Source: Adiantum capillus-veneris (lineage: Eukaryota; Streptophyta; Polypodiopsida; Polypodiales; Pteridaceae). From it: a stretch of DNA of 64,000 nucleotides. This document shows positions 31,198 to 40,468 of this stretch, piece after piece. Where the stretch lies: assembly GCA_014529385.2 (NCBI GenBank), contig CM043953.1, forward strand, positions 75,399,372 through 75,463,371. Direction: 5' to 3'. Made by a program: the position numbers and the translations under genes. The notes beneath the pieces were generated by a model. It saw nothing but the letters and a program-made list of their open reading frames with translations. It had not been told where the DNA came from and made no database searches. Position 1 is the first letter of the stretch, and each line of letters opens with the position of its first letter.

Positions 31198-31424
31198 TGT
31201 TGGAATTAGGGTTGCAGAGAAACACACACAGCTTGGAGAAGACGAAGGAAGCTCAAGGCACACAATAGAGAGTGTGTTACTTAGTGTGCAATGGAAAGAT
31301 GGATAGCCCTAGAGTGATGGGCGAATATACAATGCACGGGGGAAAAAACCTCCTAAAGAGGGAAAAAATGCCCCGGCGATCCTAGTGTGTTCACACACAT
31401 CACTACCACATGTATATGGTAACA
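31198..31424 (-). repeat. 5' LTR of copia-1
   Basis: 227 bp, partner of 26252-26478, followed on the plus strand by the TSD CACCT. Confidence 0.96.
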
Positions 31425-31429
31425 CACCT
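31425..31429. repeat. Target-site duplication CACCT (right)
   Basis: Exact repeat of 26247-26251. Confidence 0.94.
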
Positions 31430-31474
31430 CAAGAGGAGTTTGTGCTTTGTATTTGAAGCTATTCTGAGCAAAAC

Positions 31475-31496
31475 GACATGCTACGCGTAGAATGTC
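31475..31496. repeat. 22-bp palindrome, copy 3 (diverged)
   Basis: Reads GACATGCTACG with an imperfect inverse (two mismatches to the consensus). Confidence 0.85.
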
Positions 31497-31750
31497 TAAA
31501 GCAAGAAATTGAAGCCAGATACTGACTGTAGGCATAGCAGGGTGTTGTATAGCCTAAGGCAAGCCTCCTAGTCAATTTTGGTCCAAATTAGAGTTGATTA
31601 GACTGATCAAGAGCAGGAGCAGGCTGTCGGAACAGATTTCTGATCCATTGACCAACCTATAGGTGTCCAAACCAAGAAGTAAAAACAATTGTGCACTCAG
31701 TACATCAAGGGGAATCCATAGTGTAAAAATCCAGGCAAAACAGAGCAGGA

Positions 31751-31772
31751 GACATCCTACGCGTAGGATGTC
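31751..31772. repeat. 22-bp palindrome, copy 4
   Basis: A perfect palindrome with CGCG instead of ACGT at the centre (GACATCCTACG plus its exact inverse). Confidence 0.95.
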
Positions 31773-32089
31773 TACTGGCGCTTAGTGAAGAGAAAATTTG
31801 ACTTAGCTTATATAGTGAGGTTCCATTTGGCTTAAGGGTTCCAGAACTTCTTTCAGAAGTGAATTTGGACCTTGTTTGAGCTTTTGACGGAGCAAAGACT
31901 GAATTCAGACTTTTCATGTAATTGACCAACATCCAAGGGAAGTACAGTTCTAGATTAGCAGACCTAATCCAGAACATCAGAGTGTATAAATACAGTAGTG
32001 GTTGAGGTTAACTCTCCAGTTTACCAATCATTACTAAGATAACATCTAGCAGTTAAATGCTTTGATTCAATTGCCTAAATTAAACGCTT

Positions 32090-32148
32090 GTGTACAGGTA
32101 TATTCAACAGCAAAGGTTGTGTACAGGTATATTCAACAGCAAAGTAAG
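32090..32148 (+). repeat. Two tandem 29-bp units in the element E leader
   Basis: Two successive copies of TGTACAGGTATATTCAACAG followed by CAAAG, about 60 bp before the first leader ORF. Confidence 0.9.
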
Positions 32149-32206
32149 AAATTGAGCGGAGACTGATCTTTTGTCAGGTGAGTGGTTGGATTTGTAATAA
32201 ATTGCA

Positions 32207-32938
32207 TTGCTAAGTTTGATGAATGTAAGATCAAGAAGATACATTTTTAGAGACCAAAAGGTGGCAGGTGATCAAGGTAGCTTAGTGTCCACCAAAGAGA
32301 GCGTAACTCAGGCAAGGCTAGATCCACTAGCACCGATTATTGAGGAGGGTAGTGATACTGACACTTCATCAGACAATCCTTCTTCATGATGGGTAGTCAA
32401 CAGCCAGGAGGTTTCACCTATGACGGACCAATGCCGGGAGGAAGCACCTCCCTAAATCCTTTGAATGATTCCAAGTTCACTGTGATCTTCTTAGAAGGAA
32501 CAAACTCGAGGGGAGCCCTAGTTTATTCTTACTACCGAGGACGCAAGTGTATTTGTATTGAAGAAAGGCCGGCTCAGAGACTGGAGATAATTCTAGTCTA
32601 TGATGATGGATATAGATTCCGCGACGAAAAGGGGAACCACTATCTGATAGTTAGTAACCCTGAAGATTACAATAGATATGGAGATAACGTGGTGAAGGGG
32701 AAAATGGTTTCAAAAACTCAAGAACCGCCTCCAAACATTGATCGACTTGGAGCGATTTTTATATGATAAGAAAACAACCAGGGTTTCAACTTATAATGAG
32801 AATGTGGGAATTTACAAGCATGAGAGCGAGGGAATAGTCTCCTACTTTCGTTGCAAAGAACCATACCCAAACGAGTTAAGCAAAGATAAGGTTCTTTACT
32901 TATTCTCTTATGAAATTGCTAGATATCGGTTTTGTTGA
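32207..32938 (+). pseudogene. Element E N-terminal ORF(s) before gag domain
   Basis: A 60-codon frame (32207-32389) ends in an ATGA overlap with the next frame (32386-32766), which runs MMGSQQPGGFTYDG.. and contains a compact basic/aromatic region (..ALVYSYYRGRKCICIEERP..). A shift near 32740 continues it in 32738-32938 (..DLERFLYDKKTTRVSTYNENVGIYKHES..). I recognise no domain. It precedes the capsid-like gag domain, so it may be the N-terminal part of Gag or a separate accessory product. Confidence 0.4.
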
Positions 32939-32949
32939 TAGGTACCAAT

Positions 32950-34393
32950 GAGAATACCAATACATTCTCCCAGAGGAGGTAGAAAAGGCAACAGTTCTAG
33001 GAGCATCAACATATGCCCCCGATGAAGTACCAAGAGCCACCTACACCCCTAGCAAGTCAACAAATCCCTTTTCAGAGGAGTATGACGCGACCTCACATTC
33101 TACCTGATAGCAGACATTCAAACCAAAACCAACCAGCAACCCAGCCATCATTGCAGGCATGGCTTTGACAGAGTGCAACATTAGAGCAAGACCGAAATTG
33201 AGATGGTTATCAAACTACACGAGGGCTAAGGGATTTACAAGAACCACCACTCTATTCACGGTATCAAGGAGAGAGTAAGCCAAAAACTCAAGGGTCAACA
33301 GAGCCTGGAAGACCACCCATAGAACGAGTTCGAAGAGATGAACCATCTCTGGCAAGAACTGTTAAAAATTATGGCTTAGGAGCACCATTGGGAGAGGAAC
33401 CAGCCTACTACAGAAGACCAGAGGAGGTATATAGATTGAGACGAGGAGATCCAATGATGAGATTTGTAGACCATCAAAGAATTAGACCTTCTCAAGTGCA
33501 AAAATGGGTAAGCAAGAAATACACGGGCAACGGAGATCCAAGAGATGATGTAGCAGCCTTTGTGCGAGTAATTAGAGCTGAAGAGGTGTTAGATTTCCCT
33601 ACCCAATTTGCAGGGTTTGGACTAACCCTAGAGGATGACACTGCTACTTGGTTTGACTCTGTGGAGTGTAGAGACTTTGAGTCTATGGAGGAGGTGTTTG
33701 ACTAGTTTATCGAGGAATTCTCACAAAGGGGGATAGCTCATAATACAGTCTCGCAAATCCATAAATTCAAACAGAAAGAAGGGAAATCTGTGCGAAAGGC
33801 GGCCTTACGACTAAAAAGATATGTTAAGTTCTGCCCTGTGGAATAACTACCAACTCAGTCCAGACTTATGCTTATATTTATCCAAGGACTAAGGAATGCA
33901 GATCTCCAAAAGGACTTACATATGAAGAGGAGCACGACGTTAAATGAGTTAACTAAGGAGGCTCTTTACCTTGTAGAAAATTGTGCGGTCTACAAAGAGG
34001 GTGAGTTCAAGGATCTTGACGATTATTCATCCTCACAACAAAGTGGAAGCATGTCTTCTAAGACAGCATCGAAAGGAGAAGTAGATGTAAACCAAGAGAA
34101 GCTTGTAGAGGAAGTGTTAAAAAAGATTAATTTGTACGTCAAACCCCAGGCTAAACAGCTCAAGTGGTGTGCTATTGAACAAAAATGGACAAACCATGGG
34201 ACGGAGGAATGTTATTATAACAAAGGATATGTGAGAGAGAGACCTTACGCTCCCCAAGCTCAGGTAGCTTCTCCTCAAGTTCCACCGATGCCTAGGTATC
34301 AAGCAGGCAACCTACCAGGACCTGTAGGTGTAGAAAGACCACAACCAGTGTTGGGGCAACAACACCCCTACCAGGATTATGACCAGTTGGCAT
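32950..34393 (+). pseudogene. Element E Gag, 5' portion
   Basis: The frame from 33388 carries a retrotransposon gag domain (..FGLTLEDDTATWFDSVE.., ..FIEEFSQRG.., ..QIHKFKQKEGKSV.., ..LPTQSRLMLIFIQGL..). It stays in one frame from 33388 to 34413 apart from a TAG (33703-33705, where Trp is expected) and a TAA near 33845 (where Gln fits). A Cys/His cluster (WCAIEQKW..HGTEECYY) near 34170-34215 could be a knuckle. The 16-kb DNA transposon interrupts the ORF at 34394; the last few codons to 34413 are transposon-end sequence. A further gag part with a zinc knuckle resumes at 50467. Confidence 0.7.
34386..34393. repeat. 8-bp target duplication (left) of the 16-kb transposon
   Basis: GTTGGCAT versus ATCGGCAT at 50467-50474: six of eight bases identical, with two transition differences. 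The same duplication length is seen, perfectly, at the related MITE. Confidence 0.55.
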
Positions 34394-34408
34394 CCCAGGG
34401 GATTCACT
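34394..34408 (+). repeat. Left terminal inverted repeat
   Basis: CCCAGGGGATTCACT, inverted at 50452-50466 with two transition mismatches. Confidence 0.6.
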
Positions 34409-34455
34409 ATTAGTATTTGAGGGGATGTCACCTGCGTGCATCAAAATTAGAGAAA

Positions 34456-34560
34456 CCCCCCTATGTACGGTATCTTACTTGCTAACCTATCCCCCTACAT
34501 ACGTAGAAGATACGGACTCTCTCGTAATGAGCCATCCCCCCTCATACGGATTTCATATGG
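34456..34560 (+). repeat. Left subterminal repeats (CCCCCTAT..TAC)
   Basis: Three copies in direct orientation at 34456, 34491 and 34535: CCCCCTATGTACGGTAT, CCCCCTACATACGTAG and CCCCCCTCATACGGAT. These could be transposase-binding sites. Confidence 0.6.
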
Positions 34561-35918
34561 AATGTAATGACCCACTATTTTATGTATAGTAGTAACATAA
34601 CAATTTTAGAAGCACATGCTTTTCCAAAAAATACATATTGAACTGCAAATGAACAAAAGTGTACATTGTAGTGTGTTTTCATTTGCAATATATGTTAAAA
34701 GAACAAACCATGAAAAGCAACAAATATAATGAAAACTAAATTAAAATAAACCAATCGTTTCAATGTAGCTTGTCAAAAAACAAATAGCATTTACCTTGTA
34801 AACTGATTCAAATCTCAATTTCAAAACATATGATACTACCCACCCACTTAGTAGGCTTCCCACATGGGATTTAAGGTACACATATAAAATGGATTGCTCT
34901 CTAAATAACAAATAATGCATACTCTTAAACAACTATGAAAAACTTCACTCATCAAATCAAAACACATTACAAAATAACCCATTGAAAGATTAATCTTTTT
35001 GAACAAAAACAATTATATGTGATATGAATGCACGTCTATGCTTAAGCAAATGCAACTTTTAAAAAAGAACCATATGTATTTAATTTTGAGTTTGTACATA
35101 AAATAGAAATCTTAAAAATTTTGCCAAAGTCTCCTTTGTACGGAGACCTCTTTTTCAAAAAAAACTAGTATACCCTTTTCTTGGGCTCCCACATGGGATT
35201 TTCGTCACATAATTTGTTTTTTCCAAAATCACTGTCCACCTCATCTTGGGCTCCCACGTGGGATTTGAGGATTATCTTACATATTAAAATCAAATAAATT
35301 TTCAATAGAGTCAAAGTAATCTAACTTCAAAGTGGTTATATGACCTGCATATCATAGTACATAGGAACCTCTAGTCACATAGTCTAATAACACGATTACC
35401 AACAAGCCATGTCCACATCGATACGCGATCATGTACAAAATGAAAACATAAAAGTAGCCTACCAAATCAACTTAAGAACCCTCAAAATTAAAGTACATTC
35501 CAAGTGCTAGTATGTCATGCTTCTCATACTACACAATCAACAAAATGCAAGTCCATGTCATATGGTGGCCGTGTACATAAAATACATAAATCAAAACATC
35601 AAAATGAAATGTTTGAAGAGAGTTTCCTAAAACAAATGCGCACCCCTTAATCAACATTTCACTAGTCTACATGCCATGTTGGACAAACATCTTTCATACG
35701 GTACATCGTCTTTTTATGAAAATACTCCTATCTAAGTACTGAGCACAAATCGAAGTCAATATTTTCAAAGCGTAGTCATCCCTCATCTTTGCCACTTGCA
35801 TCCAGCATAAGTATCAACCTGTAAGATTCAAAATAGTTACACTTAGAATTAGCAAATAAACATAGCTCTTTATTGTACAAACCAATCCTATGAACTTTTC
35901 TCTTGCACATGCTTGAAC
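34561..35918. other. AT-rich non-coding part of the giant transposon
   Basis: No supported gene. Three near-identical motifs CTCCCACATGGGATTT (around 34855, 35189 and 35255; the last with CACGTG) stand out. Confidence 0.5.
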
Positions 35919-36830
35919 CTAATTTACAAATGAAGTCAATTTACCTTTCACATACTCATTGAAGACCTTGTAGTCCTTAGCATCAAGCTGGTATTTTCTA
36001 GTCTCCAAATCATACATCAAGTTTGCAAGTGAAATTATAGACTCCAAGGATACACATTGATTGTACACAAGAACGTATGTATAGGTCCTTGCATCCTTAG
36101 CTTTTTGATACCATGCAAGATGTATCTCTACATTTGCAGGTCGGTCAAGAAGATCAAAAGGACCCCTGGTCTCTTTCATAGCTACTCCCACTTTTCTTCT
36201 CATACACACAACTCTTCCAAGATACCGTGTACCTTTATCTGCACCTTCGCTAGTGCTACAGATCTTTCCTTTCCTCTTGCACCTTGTGTCATCTTTGGAA
36301 GACAAACCCTCAAATAAAACAACACAATCGGAGCCTACTACAAGAGAAGTTCCTGTTTGAAACCTGATCTTTTTATCCATTGAAGAATAAATCCCACTTT
36401 TCACCCTTGTTAGTCTGTCCTTAGACAGAGTTGGATTTCCATTTAGCTGACTCACAAGAGTACTCTTACATATTTTCTTGCCATATATCTCTACAAAAGA
36501 ACAGAACTGGCTCTGAACTTTTTCCTCTTCATCAACTATCTCATCAAACACATGGCGTAACTCACATTCTGCGACTATCACGTCATCTTTGGCACATGTG
36601 CTCAACTCATTTGCACCTTCGTCTATCTCAAGAGGAAGGTCATCAAGAACTCCATAATCCAAAATTTGGTCATCTGCATTGGAAACCATTATATCTTCAA
36701 GATCTCTCTCTTGCCATGTGTCATGGCACCAAGAGATATCGTGAATCCCTAGTATTTTGCACACACCCTTGGCTTCACAAAAGCCCTCTCTTAAAGCTCG
36801 TACTATGTCCCCATCACAAGATACGAACAT
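35919..36830 (-). CDS. Hypothetical C-terminal ORF of the transposase-like gene
   Basis: A 303-codon open frame, the longest intact stretch in the giant transposon. It starts MFVSCDGDIVRALREG and shows an acidic middle (residues about 45-100), a Lys/Arg-rich segment near residue 185-215 (DDTRCKRKGK) and an amphipathic C-terminus. No catalytic motif is recognised. In-frame open codons continue upstream of the listed Met (..GVPFANLGDY). It is collinear with and downstream of the transposase-like blocks, so it may be the C-terminal domain or a second transposon gene. Confidence 0.45.
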   Translation of the reverse strand: MFVSCDGDIVRALREGFCEAKGVCKILGIHDISWCHDTWQERDLEDIMVSNADDQILDYGVLDDLPLEIDEGANELSTCAKDDVIVAECELRHVFDEIVDEEEKVQSQFCSFVEIYGKKICKSTLVSQLNGNPTLSKDRLTRVKSGIYSSMDKKIRFQTGTSLVVGSDCVVLFEGLSSKDDTRCKRKGKICSTSEGADKGTRYLGRVVCMRRKVGVAMKETRGPFDLLDRPANVEIHLAWYQKAKDARTYTYVLVYNQCVSLESIISLANLMYDLETRKYQLDAKDYKVFNEYVKGKLTSFVN

Positions 36831-38522
36831 GTAGTCACCAAGATTGGCAAATGGAACGCCAGGTACATGATTTCATTACAGTCCATATGCTTTCTTGCTT
36901 AGAGTGTGCTGCTGGAAAAACAAGCATGGAGCTTGATTGAATCTCGGCGATCCTGTTTAACACACCAGCACTACTTAACAAATCAACTCCATCATAACTC
37001 CTCTCATTTCTAACCATACTGCCAACTTTGCTAAAAAAATTTCACAAGTGTCTGACCCTGTTGCAGACAAAGGAACTTCTAGATGTGTATACTTTTCTCT
37101 GAATAGCTTGATTAGAAGAACTATAAAGTGGCAAGAGAGCTGAATATCAAGGAATGTTTCTTTGCTAATGAAATTCTCCTTGCGAGTGTATATCGCTTGT
37201 TTCATGATCCAAGTGTGCCACATCCTGAAAAAACAACGTTAGATATTTCTTACAAATGAATAACTATTGTCTTATTTTAATGGCAAACATAAAGAATGAC
37301 ACCTTGTCTAAACATTGAGTACCTGAAAAAGAAGGAAACCTTGCCGGAAGCTTTCACTCTCTCAAATAATGAGAGAGTTGGAGACAAAAAAATATTAATA
37401 TATGAAGCTACTATTCAAAGGTACATTTCTGTTCCAAGTGTTCTTTCTTGCTGAAATTGACTTCCAATGCGCAAATCCTTCAAACGCGCTTGCACCTTAC
37501 GTCCTGCCAATCTTTGGGTTGATCTCTAGTTTTGCCTGTCCTTACTCTCCACATCACCCTCTTGCAATCCATGCTCATCAACCTTAAAATGTTGATATAC
37601 AAGAGCAACATGATTCAATGTAGCGATATCCTTGCCAAGGACAAGTCTTCTAGAAGCATTATCTAAAGGGTTAACCAACTTTTTCCCATTATGAATGAAA
37701 TCCGAGTCATGCAATCCCAAGATACTTCCATCATAATCTATGCTCGTTGTTAATGGCCACCCCTTCCAAGGAATAGAGAATCGAATACCCACTTGAGAAG
37801 TGTAGTCATCTCTCATGAGGTTCCTTCTTCGAGCTTCCCCATCAGAAGCATGACCAATCAAAGGACCTACAATGTTTTTAAGATGACGATTCCAAAGCAA
37901 TGCTACTGCATCCCACTACGCTTTGATAAAATTCGAATTGAATTGATTACATGTTAGCTGGACCACCAGGACAAGCTTTGGTAGACAATGAATAAGTGGA
38001 TTTGCAATAAGAACCCGTATATAGTGAGCAATAATATTAGCGTGGAACGCCTCAACAACGTTGTTGTACCCGGCTTCACCAGAACCAATGACCACCCTTT
38101 CCACAAAAGTCGACAAGTTCATCATCCCTTGCATTCCACCTACCATCCTCTTTATAACAGTCTCATCTTCGGCAATAATAACAGGAATGCTACCCATCGG
38201 GATGTTGTTTCTACCCATTTGATGCTTATAAACCTCAGCCACATGTTGAAATATATCCTCCCTGACCGTTGTTTTATAACATATGGACTTCCTTGCTGCC
38301 CTCATAGTGGTTGAAATATGAGGTCCCCCAAGGTTCAAAGAGAGAAAGTTGTGCATTCTTGTACCTCCCCACAATTTAACAGCTTCAAATAGACTCTTGG
38401 TTGTGTCAGAGTATCTCTTGCCTCGGGGATCTCTTCCAATGTTTTGCGAGATATCCATGAGAAATCTCCACAATGCTTGCTTTCCCTCAAACAAACCGAG
38501 GTTGTGCACATTGATTATATCC

Positions 38523-38572
38523 TTGCAAAATCTCATTAGATAGGGCCATTATCTCGTCCAAAATATCAATGT
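38523..38572. repeat. 50-bp direct repeat, copy 1
   Basis: Starts TTGCAAAATCTCATTAGATA and recurs at 38881-38930 with one mismatch. The two copies flank 308 bp within the first transposase-like exon, so the reading frame is partly duplicated (LDEIMALSNEILQ occurs twice). Confidence 0.92.
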
Positions 38573-38880
38573 CCTGGATAGGACACACAAAGCCCCCATA
38601 GGTGATCTGAAATATTCTCTAAAGAAGCATATCCTGGCTGACTGGGAAAATGACCCTTAGGGCTCTGCTCAAGCCCGTGTTGCAATGTCAAAGTGGGCTC
38701 TACTAAGACATTGTGTGGTGCAATTGGGCCTAAAGCCCCAAGAAGGTGCATTCGACTGAACCATAAGTGTAGCAAAAATATCATCAATGGCGACGGCTGA
38801 TCCATCAACATGCCCGAAAGCTCATCATAAAGGGACACAACTCGTCTCGACAACATTGTATCTGGATGATCAATCAATGT

Positions 38881-38930
38881 TTGCAAAATCTCATTAGATA
38901 GGGCCATTATCTCGTCCAAAATCTCAATGT
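38881..38930. repeat. 50-bp direct repeat, copy 2
   Basis: Partner of 38523-38572. Confidence 0.92.
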
Positions 38931-39069
38931 GATCACACAAAATATTGACATCGATATCACCATCCAAATTTCTCTCGGAGTCCAAGACTAAGGAGTGTGC
39001 TTCAGGATCAACATGTAGCGGCTTGTAAGGTGCAGCGGAAAGAATGTTGTATGTCTCAAGATTAGTGAT

Positions 39070-40468
39070 CTTTATTGATCAAGGTTCCTTTTAGTTCTTA
39101 GGGAAAGAGAGAGCTTTCCATCTTATAGAGAGTGTTGTGATCACGAACAAAGTGAGTGGATCTTGTGCGTGCAAGTGAATGAGACTGACAGAAGGAGAGA
39201 GAAGAGATACGACACTGAGAGGTTGTAAAACCCTCCTCCGAAGGCCCCACTCTCGTCGGCGAGAGTGGTCTACTTGATTGCACAAAGGTTGTACAATGCG
39301 TATGCAATGGACTGATGCAATGGGACTATGCCGATGACGACGACGATGACTTGGGCTGAAACTGTGAGTCTTCGATACGCTGAATTTCTTGGACTGTTTT
39401 GGGCTGAAATTGGAATGTTTCGGGGCTGGAATGGGCTGTTTCTTGCAGGTGTAATGGCTGAAAATGACTGCTGAAGAAACACTAGGTTCCGTGTATCCTT
39501 AGGCTGCGTTTTTGGGGGAGAATCTTGGCTAAGAAAACGCTGCCAAAGTAGAGCCCTTCTTGCTGAAAATGAATTGTTTTGCAAGTATCAATTTACCCTT
39601 ACCAGCTATGGATCATCTGCTGCGACTGAATGTGAAAACGCTGCTGCTACTGAGGATTTTCCTTGCGTCTGTAATGTTGAATTGCTGCAGATCTGCCACT
39701 GATTGCTAACATTAGTAATTGATCGGTACTGCTGCCAAGGGATAGCCAAAACACTGAGTCTGCTGAGGACCTGCCTTGCGTTAGTAACTTGATGGAAAAA
39801 CGCTGAATCTTCAAGTTGTTGGCGATAGCTTCAAGGGGGGAAAGCGCTAGGCAATGCAAGAAGATAGGGCGACACCAATAGACTGATGATGCGGGGGGAT
39901 GGGCCTCACCAAGAAACTTGGAGAGGGTCTTGCTGAGAGAGGGAGGGAACACCTGTCACTTTGTAGCCTGCTGTGCTCCTTGGCTCATCTGCCAATTTGT
40001 GCTCACTTGGGTTTGCTTATAAATTAACTTACCCAATTTGCCCTACTGAGTACCCAACAAAAGTCACTTAATAAATAAGTGAAAAATGTCAAAAATAGGG
40101 AAAAATGGGATAAAGTCATTTGAAAAATCCCCAAACTGACTCTGATGGAATCTGATGGAAATGCTTATGATTATGCAAGGTGCAACGAGAGGATATGCAT
40201 CTACACTGAGTGACTAGGCATGCACGGTCTACGAATAGACTCACAAAAGTGCCGGATCACTTCTAATCTAACTTGACTGGACTTGACAGAAACCCTGCTA
40301 TGGTGTAGCTTGTCAACGGACACATAGGGTTGGGATGTCACGTGACACGGCTCTATCTGGCCCACATAAAGTTTAATGAAGAAGCTCTATTCTTGGTTTT
40401 GTTTTGTTATTACTTCGTTAGCGTAGTAGTCCCATTCAAAAATCTGGCTTCTCGTCCTCCCATGTGGC
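39070..40468. other. Non-coding region upstream of the transposase-like gene
   Basis: Short minus-strand frames (39091-39307, 39270-39584, 39647-39952) lack domains. By position this could hold 5' exons and a promoter for the minus-strand gene, or the boundary with captured sequence. Nothing firmer is visible. Confidence 0.35.

Larger units (their letters stand above)
26252..31424 (-). mobile_element. Complete Ty1/copia retrotransposon (copia-1)
   Basis: A 5173-bp element with two 227-bp LTRs (on the minus strand TGTTACCATATACAT ... AATTCCAACA), 5-bp TSDs (CACCT), an initiator-Met-like PBS and a G-rich polypurine tract. Gene order on the minus strand is gag, protease, integrase, RT, RNase H, which defines Ty1/copia. 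The LTRs differ at about ten positions by eye (about 4%), so it is older than gypsy-1. Lesions include a 1-bp deletion in the gag zinc knuckle, stops between integrase halves and before RNase H, and Glu to Lys at the integrase catalytic position. It is inserted in the leader of element E. Confidence 0.97.
35919..39069 (-). pseudogene. Transposase-like gene, multi-exon, decayed
   Basis: Minus-strand blocks in order: 38566 to about 39069 (LDEIMALSNEILQ..), 37916-38536 (..MRAARKSICYKTTVRED.., PVIIAEDETVIKRMVGG, GSGEAGYNNVVEAFHANIIAHY), 37526-37900 (LWNRHLKNIVGPLIGHASDG, EARRRNLM, FIHNGKKLVNPLDNASR). After an apparent ~95-bp intron (donor GTACTC near 37318, acceptor TTTTTTCAG near 37226) comes 36900-37225 (FLDIQLSCHFIVLLIKLF, TGSDTCEIFFSKVG). 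A 303-residue frame follows at 35919-36830. The acidic pairs EDE and SDGEARRR and the final D-x-C-E-x-F-F are placed as in a DDE-type transposase; that reading is inference. Frameshifts and stops between blocks make this copy inactive. Confidence 0.55.

Noticed and set aside
25729-31772. CRISPR-like or satellite array made of the 22-bp palindromes
   Set aside because: Spacing is irregular (443, about 125 and 276 bp after removing the insertion), there are only four copies and the host is a eukaryote.
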